From the NCBI GenBank assembly GCA_019096155.1, contig JAHCVI010000005.1:1932468-1996467 (forward strand): 64,000 bases of DNA. Reading direction: 5' to 3'. A program made the translations under genes and the position numbers. This document shows, one piece after another, positions 9,365 through 21,475 of the stretch (positions within the stretch are counted from its first letter, which is position 1; each line of letters starts with the position of its first letter). The stretch comes from Staphylotrichum longicolle (Eukaryota > Ascomycota > Sordariomycetes > Sordariales > Chaetomiaceae). The notes under the pieces are model-generated. The model ran no database searches and was not told the DNA's origin. It was given only the letters and a program-made list of their open reading frames with translations.

Positions 9365-11863
9365 TTATTTCTTCTTCGCATCGTGCACGACAGCAATGAT
9401 CTTTTCGACAACAGACGGGTCCGAGAGCTATGGAGAAAGTGGGCGTCAGTATAAGGGACTCGGAAAAGCAGAAGGGAGTTGCGAGGCATGAAAACATACC
9501 GTGGTGATATCGCCAAGCTGATCCTCCTCGCCAGCCAGGATCTTCCTGAGAATGCGCCTCATGATCTTGCCGCTGCGCGTCTTGGGGAGATCGGGCACGA
9601 TGAATACGGCCTTGGGGGCCGCGAATGGGCCGATACTCCTGCGGACCTGCAGGATGAACTCCTTGCGGAGCGCATCCGTCGCATCGTTGCCATCCTTGAT
9701 GGCGACGAAAGCATTGACAGCCTGGCCGGTGAGCTCATCCGCCACACCAACGACGGCAGCCTCGGCGATGGCATCGTGCTCGATCAGGGCAGCCTCGATC
9801 TCGGCGGTCGACAGACGATGGCCACTAACGTTCACGACGTCGTCGACACGGCCGCGGATCCAGTAGAATCCCTCGTGGTCACGGCCAGCACCGTCACCCG
9901 TGAACTAGATTTCCCATCAGTAAGCCAGGCAAGTCTCCAAAATGTTTAACCAAGAGACACTTACGTAGTAGCCCTTGTAGACGTTGAGGTACGTGTCCAT
10001 GTACCGCTTGTGGGCGCCCCAGACAGTGCGGGCCATGCTTGGCCACGGCTGCTTGAAGGCAAGAACACCCTCGACGTCGTTTCCGTGGATCTCCTCGCCG
10101 GAAACGGGGTCGATGATGGAAGGTTCGATGCCAAAGAAGGGAAGAGAAGCGGAGCCGGGCTTCGTGGGCGTCACGCCAGCAAGAGGCGTGATGACGTGGG
10201 AGCCGGTCTCGGTTTGCCAGTATGTCTAAAAGCATAGCGTGTCAGATAAGGAAGCCGACAAAATCGCTCGAGGACAGGATACTCACGTCCACAATCTGGG
10301 CCTCCTCCTTGCCAACGACCTCGAAGTACCACTTCCAAACCTCAGCAGCGATGGGCTCACCGACAGACCCGAGAACCCTGAGGTGCTTCATCTCGTTCTT
10401 GACATACTGGTCACCAGCCCGCTTGAGCAGGCGCAGCGCGGTCGGGGCAACATAGAACTGCGTGACCTTGTGCTTCTCGATGATGTCCCAGTAGCGGGAG
10501 AAGTTGGGGTAGGCCGGGGTGCCTTCGAAGACGACCGTCGACACGCCGAGGAGCAAGGGCGCGTACACGACATAGGTATGCCCCGTGATCCAGCCGACAT
10601 CGCCACCGCAGAAGTAGCGGTCACCGTCGTGGATGTCGAAGACGTACTTGCCCGTGGCCGCGGCACCGAGGAGGTACCCACCGGTGGTGTGCATCATCCC
10701 CTTAGGCTTGCCCGTCGAACCGGAAGTGTACAGGAGGAAGAGCGGGTCCTCCGAATTCATGGGCTCGGGCGCGATGTACGCGGGCCACTTCTCGACCTCC
10801 TCGTGCCACCAGACGTCGCGGCCGGGGGTCATGGGGATATCGGCGCCGGTGCGCTTGAAGACGAGAGTGTGCTTGACGTCGGGGCACTGCTTAAGGGCCT
10901 CGTCGACAATCTTCTTTGTGCCAATCAACTTTCCACCACGCTTGCCCTCGTCAGATGTGATGACAACCTTGGACCGAGCATCGATGACACGGTCGCGCAG
11001 CGAGTCGGCCGAGAAGCCGGCGAAGACGACCGAGTGAACTGCGCCGATCCTGGCGCAGGCGAGAAGGGCGACGAGAGCCTCGGGGACCATGGGCAGGTAG
11101 ATGGCCACGGTGTCTCCCTTGCGCACGCCCATGTCCTTGAGGACGTAGGCCACCTTGGAAACCTCGCGCAGGAGCTCGCCGTAGGTCACGGTCCGGCCAT
11201 CGGTCGGCTCGTCGGCCTCGTAGATGATGGCGACGCGGTTGGGGTCCTTGAAGGCATGGCGGTCGACGCAGTTGTACGAAGCATTGAGCTCGCCCTCGAG
11301 AAACCAAGCGACGTCGCCGCCGTCGAGCGAGCCGCTCTGGACGGTCTGGAAGTCCTTGTGCCAGGTCAACAGCTCACGGGCCAGTCTCCCCCAGAACTTG
11401 GTGGGCTCTGTGATCGACTCCTTGTACAGCTTCTGGTAGTCCTCGAGACCTGGAGTGCCGGGCTCGTTAGCGCGATGTGACGCAACGGGAGGCTTACCCG
11501 CCGCCGGTCGCGGAGGGTTAGTGGGTCGGGGAGGCGCGTACCACTCAAGTGAGGCTTGCTCGGGTGCTCTGCGCATTTCGCATTTCGGTTAGCCTGCCAT
11601 TCTTCCCTTCGTCCAGACGCCCCGCAGGGGCATCGAATTGGATCGTCTTGGCACACGGCAGAGGCAGAGCATGGAACGTACTCTCGAGCATCTTGTGCGG
11701 AGGGTCTGGGAGAGAACGTCGTGTTAGCCTTTTTCCACCATGGCGCTGTCGCAAACTGCGGCCCAGCTGTTTAGAAGAAGCTCTGGACTGATTCGGGCTT
11801 ACGGTAGGTGTCGACTTCATGAGCCTCGGCCACCACAGGGGCCTTTGCAGCTCCTTCGGCCAT
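9365..11863 (-). CDS. facA: Acetyl-CoA synthetase (AMP-forming)
   Basis: Makes acetyl-CoA from acetate, ATP and CoA in the cytosol; needed for growth on acetate and ethanol. Seven exons: 11863-11803, 11705-11682, 11568-11542, 11449-10287, 10225-9965, 9904-9500 and 9427-9365. They total 2004 nt, 667 residues, the usual family size, with all phases consistent. Signatures: [11 protein letters not shown] at about 278 (ATP-binding P-loop motif), [35 protein letters not shown] (hinge), and [11 protein letters not shown] near the C-terminus, holding the catalytic and acetylation-target Lys. The N-terminus [11 protein letters not shown] and the split [26 protein letters not shown] segment are recovered only with two microexons of 24 and 27 nt. 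Orthologues are facA (Aspergillus), acu-5 (Neurospora) and ACS1/2 (yeast). Members of this family are typically acetate-induced; nothing in the sequence proves it here. Confidence 0.96.
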
Positions 11864-14800
11864 GATGCGGGCGGTGATAGGGGGGTTGGCGGGGGATGGC
11901 GGGGCAGCGAGTTTTCTCAGGATGGTGGGGGCGGCGCGTGTGCAGGCGTTGACGCGAGTTGACAGGCGCAGAGTCCGAGACAACAAGCTGAATCTGGGGG
12001 AAACGGGTGGAGAAGATGGAAAGGAAAAGGAGGTGGAGGGAGATTGTCAAGTCAAGTAAGCCGGCGAGGAGGGAGCGATGGGGGGTACGGCGTGCTTTTG
12101 TATTACAGCGACGATCGAACCGAAGGATACCTGGGCGGGCAGCATGGCTGCATGGACGAGGATGCAGCTCAGAGCTGGTGGGCACCTCTTTTTTCCCACG
12201 ATTGTGCCGGTAGCGGTACCTGGCCTCTGGTCCCCACCCGAGCACCGGCCGGGACGGTGGTGGGGGCAGTGGCATGTTTCCCTCCGTCCGACGAGCCCCT
12301 CCATCCCCTATTATGTCGCCATAGCTAGGCCCGTGTAGCCGGATTGGGCCTTTGTGACTGTGTCCTACCCCGTCGACGGGATTTCCGGAGCGCGGTGAAG
12401 CTTCTCCGAAGTCTTGGGTGCAGGAAAACAGACCCGAGACCCTGGGTTGCACAGTCAGGGCGTGTGCGAGCTCTCACTGACTTCGACGCCCGGATACCCG
12501 CGGGGCGATCGTTGGAGCGGGACCGCACATCTCTCACTCACTCTTTGGGATAGGGGCTAATAAACCTGACCCGTTGACAACTTCAGATGAATTACCATCC
12601 CAGCCTCTCCACCTGCCCCAGGCTGAGTGGGGATAAAGTTCGGGAGACAGAAGCGCGCAAGAGGGTTGCACCGCGACCTGCAAGCATCGTGGAAGGTGTT
12701 ATTATTGTTCCAGGCTAGGTGGTGTGCGGGTGAAGGTTGCATCGGCGACCCCTCCTCGAGCTCCTTCCCTCACCCTAAACACACGCAAAGACATCGACAC
12801 CGGCGGTGGCCAGAACTCCTTCCCGCCGCAGTTCCCACCGGCCAATATTGGTGAGGGACTAGCGCCCGCCATCCCCGGGTATCCATGCTTCTCCTCGGAT
12901 GGTCAGGCGTCAGGATGTGGTCTTTGGAGACTCGAGCACCTCAACAAAAATATGAGGGCAAGTGCGACGCAACCTAGCAACAGGCAGCAAGCGGCACCTC
13001 AAGCTCGACCTGTCTCGAGGCAGCCACGGCCCGGACGGTCAGCAGACTCGAGGCAGGGTGAACTTGAGCTGCATCCAACTGCTCGAACTCCCATGTGCAG
13101 CCAACACAATTTCTGCGGCTCTTATGGCAAAACGGGACGGGATTATTATCGCAAGGTCCCGGGCAGCTGCGGGGAGCCCGGCCGGTCAAAATCAAGCATC
13201 CAGTTCCCGCTCAGAGGCGTCAATTCGTCGCCTCGCGTATGCGGAGCATTGGTGCTCGGCCGTTTGGCTAATAATGTGCAAGGTGAGGTACATACCTTTT
13301 GAGACCAGCCTGCCATGTGATGCCAACCCAACCGTGCCTGCGTGCTGCATGGCGGGACCCTTGAGCATCTCGAGTCGGCTTTCCCCGTCTCCAACCCCTA
13401 CGCGTACCTTGCTCAATCGTTGCATTGCATCTGGGCGTCGGCCAAAATGGCCCTGTCCGGCATGCTTCTTGTTTCTTCAGAAAAACCCCGCTGGTAGGAC
13501 AATTGACTCGGTTCGCAGGGTCGGTCTTGTTGGAACCATCCGTCATGGAGGGGTCTGAGACGATGCCCCAGGTACCGATACATGGGGACGCCCCGCGACA
13601 TGTTCCCAGGTTGGACCCAACGGCGGTGCTTCCATGCCTTCCCCGCCACAGGCTCTCCCATCCCCCACCCCACTAAAGTTAACTAACATGGAGCGTACCG
13701 CCGCCAGGGCCCTCTCCTGTCCGATCTCGTCTTGGCCAATGCCACTGCCGGTTCGCGGCTTGGAAGTGACGAAGGCGGCGCCCGGGGCGTGATGATGCCC
13801 AGCCTCGGCGCTGAAAAGGGATTGGCTTCCTCCAGACTGCCCCGCAACCAAACCCCGACCTTCACACAGGATGCAACCCATGGAATTCCCATTGGAGACT
13901 ACGGGCAAGCGGCTTTTCCGACACAGCAATCAGCAGCACCACGGAAACATAGCGCAGTGTCAGCTCGCGCTGCCGTTTTATCCGTGACGCCAGCCATGCC
14001 GCGCCATTGAATTAAGCAATGCCCAGCACTGCGGCTGTGTCTGAGGCTCGTCTGGTGTCCGGCACCTTCGGCCGCTAGAGCAAAGCAGGCGATTCAGTCA
14101 CTGCAGCATGTCGGACTTTGGTCGGCAAACGAGTTCACACGTTTACCGGAATCGGAACTCACAACCTGGACGACAGCAGTGCCCAGTTGTGACCTCGGAT
14201 ACTTGCAAGTTTAAAGGTACAAAGCAAGGATGGACCAACTGGCTGGTCTGGGGCAGCCCCCTTTTTCCCCAATACGGGGTGGAGACGACCAACCCGGGGC
14301 AGCCTCCATCGGTTGGTTCCCTTGGGCGTGATCTCCGTTCCCGCAAGACCGAATGCGCCTCTGCCATCCCTGCGTCATCCTCTCTTGGAGGAGCCAACGA
14401 CTCCATTCCCGCGTGCCCAAGTGACCGGAGAGCATGGTGCGAGGCCCAGAACCGCCTAGACGACCAGCATCCTGCGTCACCCCTTGGTCCGAACCTAGGA
14501 CGTTGTACCCTAAATCGCCCTCCTATCTGCCTCTAGTGTCGAGGCCGCAGAAACATAGTTAGCAAGGTTGGCCATGTTTACGATATCAAAACTGCCCATG
14601 GGGGCGGGAGACAGCCGCACGTGTCCCGGTAGTTCCAGAACCGGGTCACTGCCCTTGGGATGAACCTGCACCTTATCTGAGGAGCATGACAGAGTTGCCG
14701 AACATAAATAGAGGACCCTCTTTGCTTCGTCTGGTGGGTACAGCTGCTTAGGGGAAGGATCTGCGGTTCTCCAGATCATATCAAAGTGATCCATCCGTCC

Positions 14801-15410
14801 GCTGCCTCGTTTGTTTTCGGTAACTGTTCTTGAACTTGACGTAGGCTCGCCTCTCGCGATCTGCGGAAGAGGTCCCCCAAGGCGACGAGGTACCTTCACA
14901 TGTCTTGGTAGCTTCAAAGCAGATGTCCACCGCGAAGGCGAGGTTGAATCAAGTAAGTATTTAGTGAATCCCTCATTATATCAACCATACTTGTGGTCCG
15001 TGTTCCTGGCAGATCACTCTGCTCAAGCAACACACATCACTCACGCAAATCACATTCCGCAACGTCGAGGCTGTTTAACAACGACCAAAACCTCATCCAT
15101 CATAAGCGAAGTGACTAGAGAACTAAAGGTAGGGTAGGTACATACATACACACATGGCCAACATACATGAGTGGGTGCCAAGAGGGGGACATTACTAGTA
15201 ACAAATACCGAAGAGCGTTTGCGGCAAGGGGGGGATATATAAACTTCAGCTTTCCTTCCAACATGAACAACAACACAAACACCAGGGGAAATCAGAGAAA
15301 ATGACAAGACAGTGCAAAAAGAGAGATGGACATCAACATACGACTAAACTGTGCTGGGGAAAATCAAAAACCTTGAGGGGAATCAAGACGGGAAAAGCAA
15401 AGCGGAAAAG

Positions 15411-15442
<32 letters not shown>

Positions 15443-15735
15443 CAAACGAGACTCATCTCAACCCAAAATCTTCCTCGCCAGCAGTAAAGTAAGGAAGCAG
15501 AAGCAGAAGAAGAAAAGAAGATGGCGACGATAATGCCACTCTCCTCTCCGCCTCCACCTCAGTCTCTCCACCTCCACGAGCACAAATCGCCCTCCATCAT
15601 CTTCCCCCCTTTCACCACCACTAACCCCCTCATAACCCCGACCAAAACCACCACCATCACCACCACCAACACCACCCCCAAAACACCACCACCAACAACA
15701 ACAACCCCCAAGCACCTCTCCCTCCCACTGCCCTC
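11864..15735. other. 3.9-kb gene-poor region upstream of acetyl-CoA synthetase
   Basis: Separates two minus-strand genes. It includes the acetyl-CoA synthetase promoter (left) and the kinesin 3' flank (right). Open frames up to about 190 codons occur on both strands, but none shows recognisable domains, codon usage like the neighbours or a plausible exon chain. The right end (15.41-15.72 kb) is low complexity: a 29-A run and CAC/CAA/CCA-rich sequence just downstream of the kinesin stop. A non-coding RNA or a lineage-specific gene cannot be excluded. Confidence 0.45.
15414..15442. repeat. Poly(A) homopolymer, 29 nt
   Basis: An uninterrupted run of 29 A on the plus strand, about 300 nt beyond the kinesin stop, where it reads as poly(T) in the kinesin sense. 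It lies next to an A-rich, AAG-containing segment. Confidence 0.95.
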
Positions 15736-18700
15736 CTAAAAGCAGTTCAGGCTCCCCTTCTTCTTCTTCTTGGCAATCGTATTCATCCGCTCCTCGAGGT
15801 GCGCGCGGGCAATCTCGGCGTCGCGCCGCTTGCGCCGCTCCTCCTCGACCTGCTGCAGGCTCCACCGGTTGTCCTGTTGCGGCTTCTCCTTGAGCTCCTT
15901 CAGCTCGGCCTCGAGCTCGCCCGCGCGGCGGCGCCACGCGTCGCAGTCGGACCGGATCACGTTCTGCTGCCGCTCGAGGTCCGTGAGCGCCTCCTCGAGC
16001 GTCGCCGTCAGCTGCTTCTCGGCCTTGAGGTGCTTCTCGATGAGGCGGATGCGGGCTTCCTGGTCTTCTTGGATCTGCGAGATGCCGGCGGCGATGTCTT
16101 TGCTGGGCGGGCGGGGTGTGGGCGAGACGGTGCCCGAGTTGGAGCCGTTGGGAGGGGCGGGAGGGGGATGGCGGGCGGCGGGGAGGGGAGGGAGGCGACC
16201 GAGGAGCTCTTGCGGACTTGGTTGGTGAGCGAGTTGGAGCGCTGCGGGCTCTCGGCCGTCTGCCGGCCCGAGGAGAGCAGGCCGTCGAGTTTGGCCTGGA
16301 GGGCGGCGTACTCTTCCCGGGTGGCGTCCAGCTCGGACTGCAGCCTGACCTTTGCGCTGTTGGCCTCCTCCAGCTGGGCGTTGCGCTCCATCTGCAGCGT
16401 CGACAGGCGGTTGCTCGCCATCTGCACCTGGTCGTAGTTGTTCTGCAGCTGGTCCTCGAGCTCCTCCACAAGACGCGAGTTCTTCTTGTTCTTGGTCTCG
16501 AGGTCCACCACCTTCTTCTTGACGAGCGCGACCTGCTCCTGGATGGGGTACGGGCTCTTCGCCTTGGCGCTCTCGGCCTCGAGAACCTCCGTCAAGCTCG
16601 CCCTGACGGTCTCGAGGTCGCGCATGACCGTGTCGTTGATGTTGGACAAGTCCACCACGTGGCGCTCAAGCTCTGCCACCTTTTCTTGCTCCTGGGCCAG
16701 CGCCTTCTGATCCGAGATGAGATCGTCGATGCGCTCCGAGATCTTCTCGACGCTGACGTCGAGGCCCAACGCAAAGGCAACCTGCGTGGCAACCTTCATG
16801 AGGTCTTCGCGCGCCTCGGTCAAATCGCCCTCGAGTTGGTTGATGCGGTCAGCGTGTTCGGACTTGAGGGCCGCCAGCTGCGAGTCCCAGTCTTGCTTCG
16901 AAGACGACATCTGCTCCTCCAAGTCCTGGGCGTGCTTTGACCGCAGTTCAGCCAGTTCTTGCTCCGAGGAGGACACCATCTCTTCCACATATTTGGCATG
17001 CTTCGACTGCAGCTCGTCCAAATCCTGCTTCGAGACCGACCGCAGCTCTTCGACATCCTTGGCGTGCTTCGACTGCAGCTCTTCCAGGCTCTCCAAGTGT
17101 GCCTTGATCGTCTGCTCGTGCTCGGAAATCTGAGCCTCCAGCTTGGCGACCAATGTCTTGTGGGTCTCGAGCTCAGTCGTGGCCTCGTCGCGATCATGAG
17201 CGGCCATCTCGAGAAGCTTCTTGGTCGCCATGTGCTGTTGCTCGACCTCGGTGACCTTGGACTGGTTGCTGTTGATAATGTTCTTGTACTCGTCCATCTC
17301 GCTCCTCAGGAAGTCCACCAGCTTCTTCTGCCTGACCTCGGCCTCCCTAATCGCCTCCTCTTCCTCTGGCCTCTTGCGTTCAGTCTCGGCAAGCTGTTCG
17401 GAGATGGTGGCGATCTGAGCCTCGAGTTCGCCGATCGTCTTCTGCATCTCCTCCTCAACATTCTGCATGCCCTGAATCGCTGTGCTGTGCCTCTCTTCCC
17501 AGCCTGCGAGTTCGGTCTCGAGCTCTGCGATCTTCTTCTCCCGCAGCTCGATCTGAGCTGCTGACTCCTCAGAAGCAAGCTTGGCAGCGGCCGCCGCCTC
17601 CTCTGCGGCGAGAGTAGCTTGCTTCAGGGACTTCTGCAACTCGGCAGACTGTTCAGGAGTGGTCGTCGGATCTTCTGCAGCGCGAGTGGCTTGCTTCACC
17701 GACTCCTCCAGTTCCACAGCGGCCTTGGCAGATGCCGTGGCCTTTTCTGCCGCAAAGGCAGCCTCCTTCAGCGACTCTTTAAGCTCCGCCAACTGCCCTT
17801 CCAGTTCCCTCTCACGGGCGCTGTGAGCCTCTTGCATCTCCCGGATCCGGATCTCGCTCTGTCCTAGCTGGTCCCGGAGAGTGGACACCATAGCGATATC
17901 CATCGGAGATGCCGCCTTCAAGCTCGACCGCTCACGCGTCAAGCCGGAAATGATGGTCATCTTGGTGTCCATCTCCTTCTTGGCTGTCGCGATGTCCGCC
18001 TCGAGTTCTTGGATCCGCTCAGATCGAGAGTGGAGCTCGTGCATGGCAGCGTGGAGGTTCAGCTCAAAGTTTTGCATCACATCTGGCTGGTTCTCAAAGT
18101 TCTCGGCCGCGATGTTTCGCAGGGAGGCAAACGACCGGTGGGCACGGTCGATGATCATGACGTTCTGGCTAGATTTGCGGCGGATCACCGGAGTGCTGCC
18201 CTTGGGTGATGTGCTCTCGTTGTTGGCCGCCTGGGCTTTGGCGACTTCCGTTTTCAGTTCTTCAACCATGTCGAGAGTGTGTTGATGTTGTTCCTCGAGC
18301 TGGGCGTACCGCTCGGCAAGCTCTTTCTCCGCAAACGCCCTCTCGGCAGCTAGGGATTGTAGGCGCTCAATCTCCGAAGCAAGCCCGTTGACGTGGGTGG
18401 ACTCTGCTGGCGAAGAGGTGTGGTCCTCGGTCTTGGGCACCGCAGTCTCCGCATCAGACACTTCCAGGGTCGTCGCCGGAGAGTCCATGGCAGACGACAG
18501 CTCGGTCGAGAGTGACCTCAACGAGAGGTGCGCGCCGTCCTTGGTCTCGTTGGTCCTGGCATCTGAGAGGAAGGAGTGGGGCCTGGTCTGGAGCGGCGAT
18601 GCCACAGAAAGCATCGAGTCCCGCACCGGCCGGTGGGGATGGCGCGACTCATCCACGACATCTTGCAGCTCTGCCAACGCTCGGAGCGCCTCTTCATACT

Positions 18701-21475
18701 TGGCTTGAAGGAGGTCGTACTCGTTAAGTGTCGATTCGTGTTCCACTCGCAACCCAAAGAGTTCTTGGGTCACGCTCTCGAGCTTGTCGGCGACAAACTT
18801 GGATTGGGCCGGGCTGGCGGAATATTCGGCCTCGTGGTTGTTCGCGAGGTGAGAATTCGAAGACTTAGGGGTCGTGGCCTCGGCGGCCGCTTTTGGCTCA
18901 TCGGCCGGTACCTCGGTCTCCTCGGGAATATCTTCCTCTCCGCTCTCAGGAATGGTTTCCTCGACCTGGCTATGGCGGCTTACGTGGCTCTGGCTGCGCG
19001 AGTGCTCGGCAATGCTCCGGCTGGCTGTTCGCCGGTGGCCTGCACCGTTACTCAGCCCGTTCTCGGCCTCAGCGACTGGCGCGTCTTGCTGAATGTTGTC
19101 GAGCTCATACAAGAGCGAGTCGAGTTTGCCGAGGCTGCGCTGCCGCTCGACAACCTGCTCTAACCTGTCAATCTCGCGCTGCATCATCTCGGCGTCCTGG
19201 TCGGCCTCGGCGAGGCGCTCTTCCAGCGTCGAGATGTAGTCCTCAGCGGTTGCCTCATTTTCGCGCACGCGGGTGATTTCCTTTCGGAGCTCCATGATGA
19301 TGGTGGCATTCTTTTCCTCGCCTGACGTGTGGCCGTCCAGCTTGACCTCCAGGTCGTGCAGATAATTTTCGGTGCTCGCTTCGCGGTCCATCAGCTTCTG
19401 GAGCCGTGACTGGAGCTGGTTATTGATCGTCTCCGTGTAGGCGCACTTGGTCTCCTTTTCAAGGAGGGAACCTTCGGTGATAGCCAGGGTGGCCCTTGTA
19501 CTCGCGATAGAGTGCTCCAGCGACTGAATCGTCTTTTCGTACTCCAGGACGACTTGCTCGACGGCCTGCGCAAAGCTGTTGGAGCGGTTCAGGCGTTCGG
19601 TTGCGCTGTCGCCGGCGTTGTCCTCGCTGTGCTGGTTCTCGGCGATCTCGTTGTCCCGGGCCTTTGCCATCTCGGCAATAAGCTTTGCGTGGCGCTGGCC
19701 CAGGGCCTTGTAATTTTCCTCGGCGTCCAGCAGGCGGTTCTGGAGCTCGACTTCCCGCTCGCTCTGCCGCTCGGACCTCTCGCCAGGGGCCAAGGCTCGG
19801 CGCTCACCCCCGCCCCGTTCTGCGCTTCGGATTTGCTCCCGCAGGAATGCCACCTCGGCCTTGAGCCGATCGATAATGGCCTGTTTGTCGCCCTCTTCGA
19901 TCTGTTGGATCCGCGGCTTGCTCTGGATCGCTCGGGCCCTCTGCGCATATTGTACCGTGTTTAACGTCTCGCTGAGGTGGAACTCGGCCGGCGTCACGCA
20001 GGCCACCATATAGGTGATTGCGTTTCCGCCCAACGAATCCTGGAGGAGCCGGGTGAGTTTGGAGTCTCGGTACGACACGTGCGAGCCCGGGTGCCGCGAC
20101 GAGAGCTGCGAAATGACCTTGCCGAGCGCGGCCAGGCCCCCGTTGATCGAGATGCCTTCCTTGGCCCGCTCGCCCTGTGCGCCCGTGTTTTTGAGGCGCT
20201 CACTGCCGGCTAAATCGACAAAGTGCATCTTGCTGTCGGTGGTCACCAGGGTATCGCCCCCCGTCAATGCTTCTAATGGCATTGAGAGCCGCTTCTCGGC
20301 GCCTTGCGCTGTCTGGAGCTTGCTCTTCTTCTGGACCAGATTCAAGCTGAAGACGGCGTGGGAGCGCGACGACCGCGCGTTGATGGCCGTCGCGTCTGTC
20401 TGTCGCAGGGTTGATCCTTGGTTCAGGACATTTAGGAGGTCGTCCACCGAGTTGACTTCGACTTGGCGCAAGCCAGTGAGAATGATGTTGCCTTTGACGT
20501 CCTCGCGGATGGTCACGGTGCCCCGTTCGTGGGGCGGGACGTGCTCGGGTAACAATAGGTCTCTCAGCTGCTCGTTGTAGATCTCGACGTATGAGGCGCG
20601 CAGGGTCCAGTTCTTCTCTGCCCGGGCGGCAGTCGCGGGCTGCATCGAATATCGCGAGGGGGTGCGGAGCTGCGACATGGAGCTTCGGTTCGGATTCCTC
20701 TCCTTGGGTCCCTCCAGCGCCTCGAACAAGGCAGTTGCGGCGCGCGGTACGACACCCCTAAAATCGGGATCGTCTTGCTCGGCCGGACCCGACGTCCCCA
20801 TCGTGTACGACTTGCCGGCGCCGGACTGGCCATAGGCGAGGAGGGAGACATTGTATCCCTGCGTAAAGGCACTGATGCACTCTTCGAGATAGTCCCATAC
20901 TCCCGCCTGATCCACCTCGGGCCCAAAGACCCTGTCAAAGACGAACAGCTTCCGGCCCTGGGGCGATTCGATCGACAGACTGGTGGGCGATTGCACATGG
21001 ACCATGGACCGCTGGAAGCGCTGAGGTATGAGTTCGTAGCCGGGGTCGGTGGGCTCTAGGGGTGGGCGGACGCGAACAGCTACAAGTCAGGGTGTGTCAG
21101 TCAGAACGTAGCTGTCCGAGAGAGGCTGAGAACGAGGGGAGCAATTGAGGCAGTGGGTAACACGACGCGACGGCTGCCGGGAACCGGGAGCCGGACGCCG
21201 GTGGGGTTGATGCCGTGACGCCGCGGCGCCGCGACCAGGATCCCGGGATCCCGGAATCCTGGGAGTGGGATATGGGATGTTGTGTGTATGTCAGGTATGT
21301 ACTCACCGACTTTGACGGCGGTTTTTGTATCCTCGTCCGACGCCCTGCTGCCTCCTCCCGTCTTGCTCTGCATGCTCATGCGACTATTGCTCCTCGGCGC
21401 TGGGCGGACCATGGCGCTCAACGGCCGCGCAGGCAGTATGCCGGGCGATGGCGATGCTGGTGGTGAGCTCGCCAT
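15736..21475 (-). CDS. Large kinesin motor protein with long coiled coil (kinesin-4-like); one frame break
   Basis: Plus-end type N-kinesin: motor domain first, then over 1,300 residues of coiled coil. Exon 1 is 21475-21307; exon 2 is 21079-15736 after a 227-nt intron. Motor signatures: RVRPP at about 59, P-loop GQSGAGKSYT at about 140, switch I NARSSRSH, switch II VDLAGSERLK. The coiled coil is Glu/Lys/Leu-rich and includes a 22-residue tandem repeat. Class assignment is tentative: the FDRVFGPEVDQAGVW and SLLAYGQSGAGKS context resembles fungal KIF4/KIF21-type proteins. In the Pro-rich linker near 16150-16160 the frame must shift by one base for the sequence to run into the downstream coiled coil, which ends LEERMNTIAKKKKKGSLNCF at 15736. 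With one missing base the total is exactly 1838 codons. Without it the frame stops at 16008 after a low-quality Pro/Arg/Ser tail. Confidence 0.88.
16885..17085 (-). repeat. 66-bp (22-residue) tandem repeat, three copies, in kinesin coiled coil
   Basis: Three successive copies of a 22-residue unit beginning SKHAK/SKHAQ and followed by DVEEL, YVEEM or DLEEQ, with diverged DNA. The period is 66 bp. Twenty-two residues are three heptads plus one, so each copy shifts the heptad register. Confidence 0.8.

Noticed and set aside
12724..13302. 192-codon open frame in the gap upstream of acetyl-CoA synthetase
   Set aside because: No recognisable motif, neighbour-like codon use or intron chain; probably chance in GC-rich DNA.
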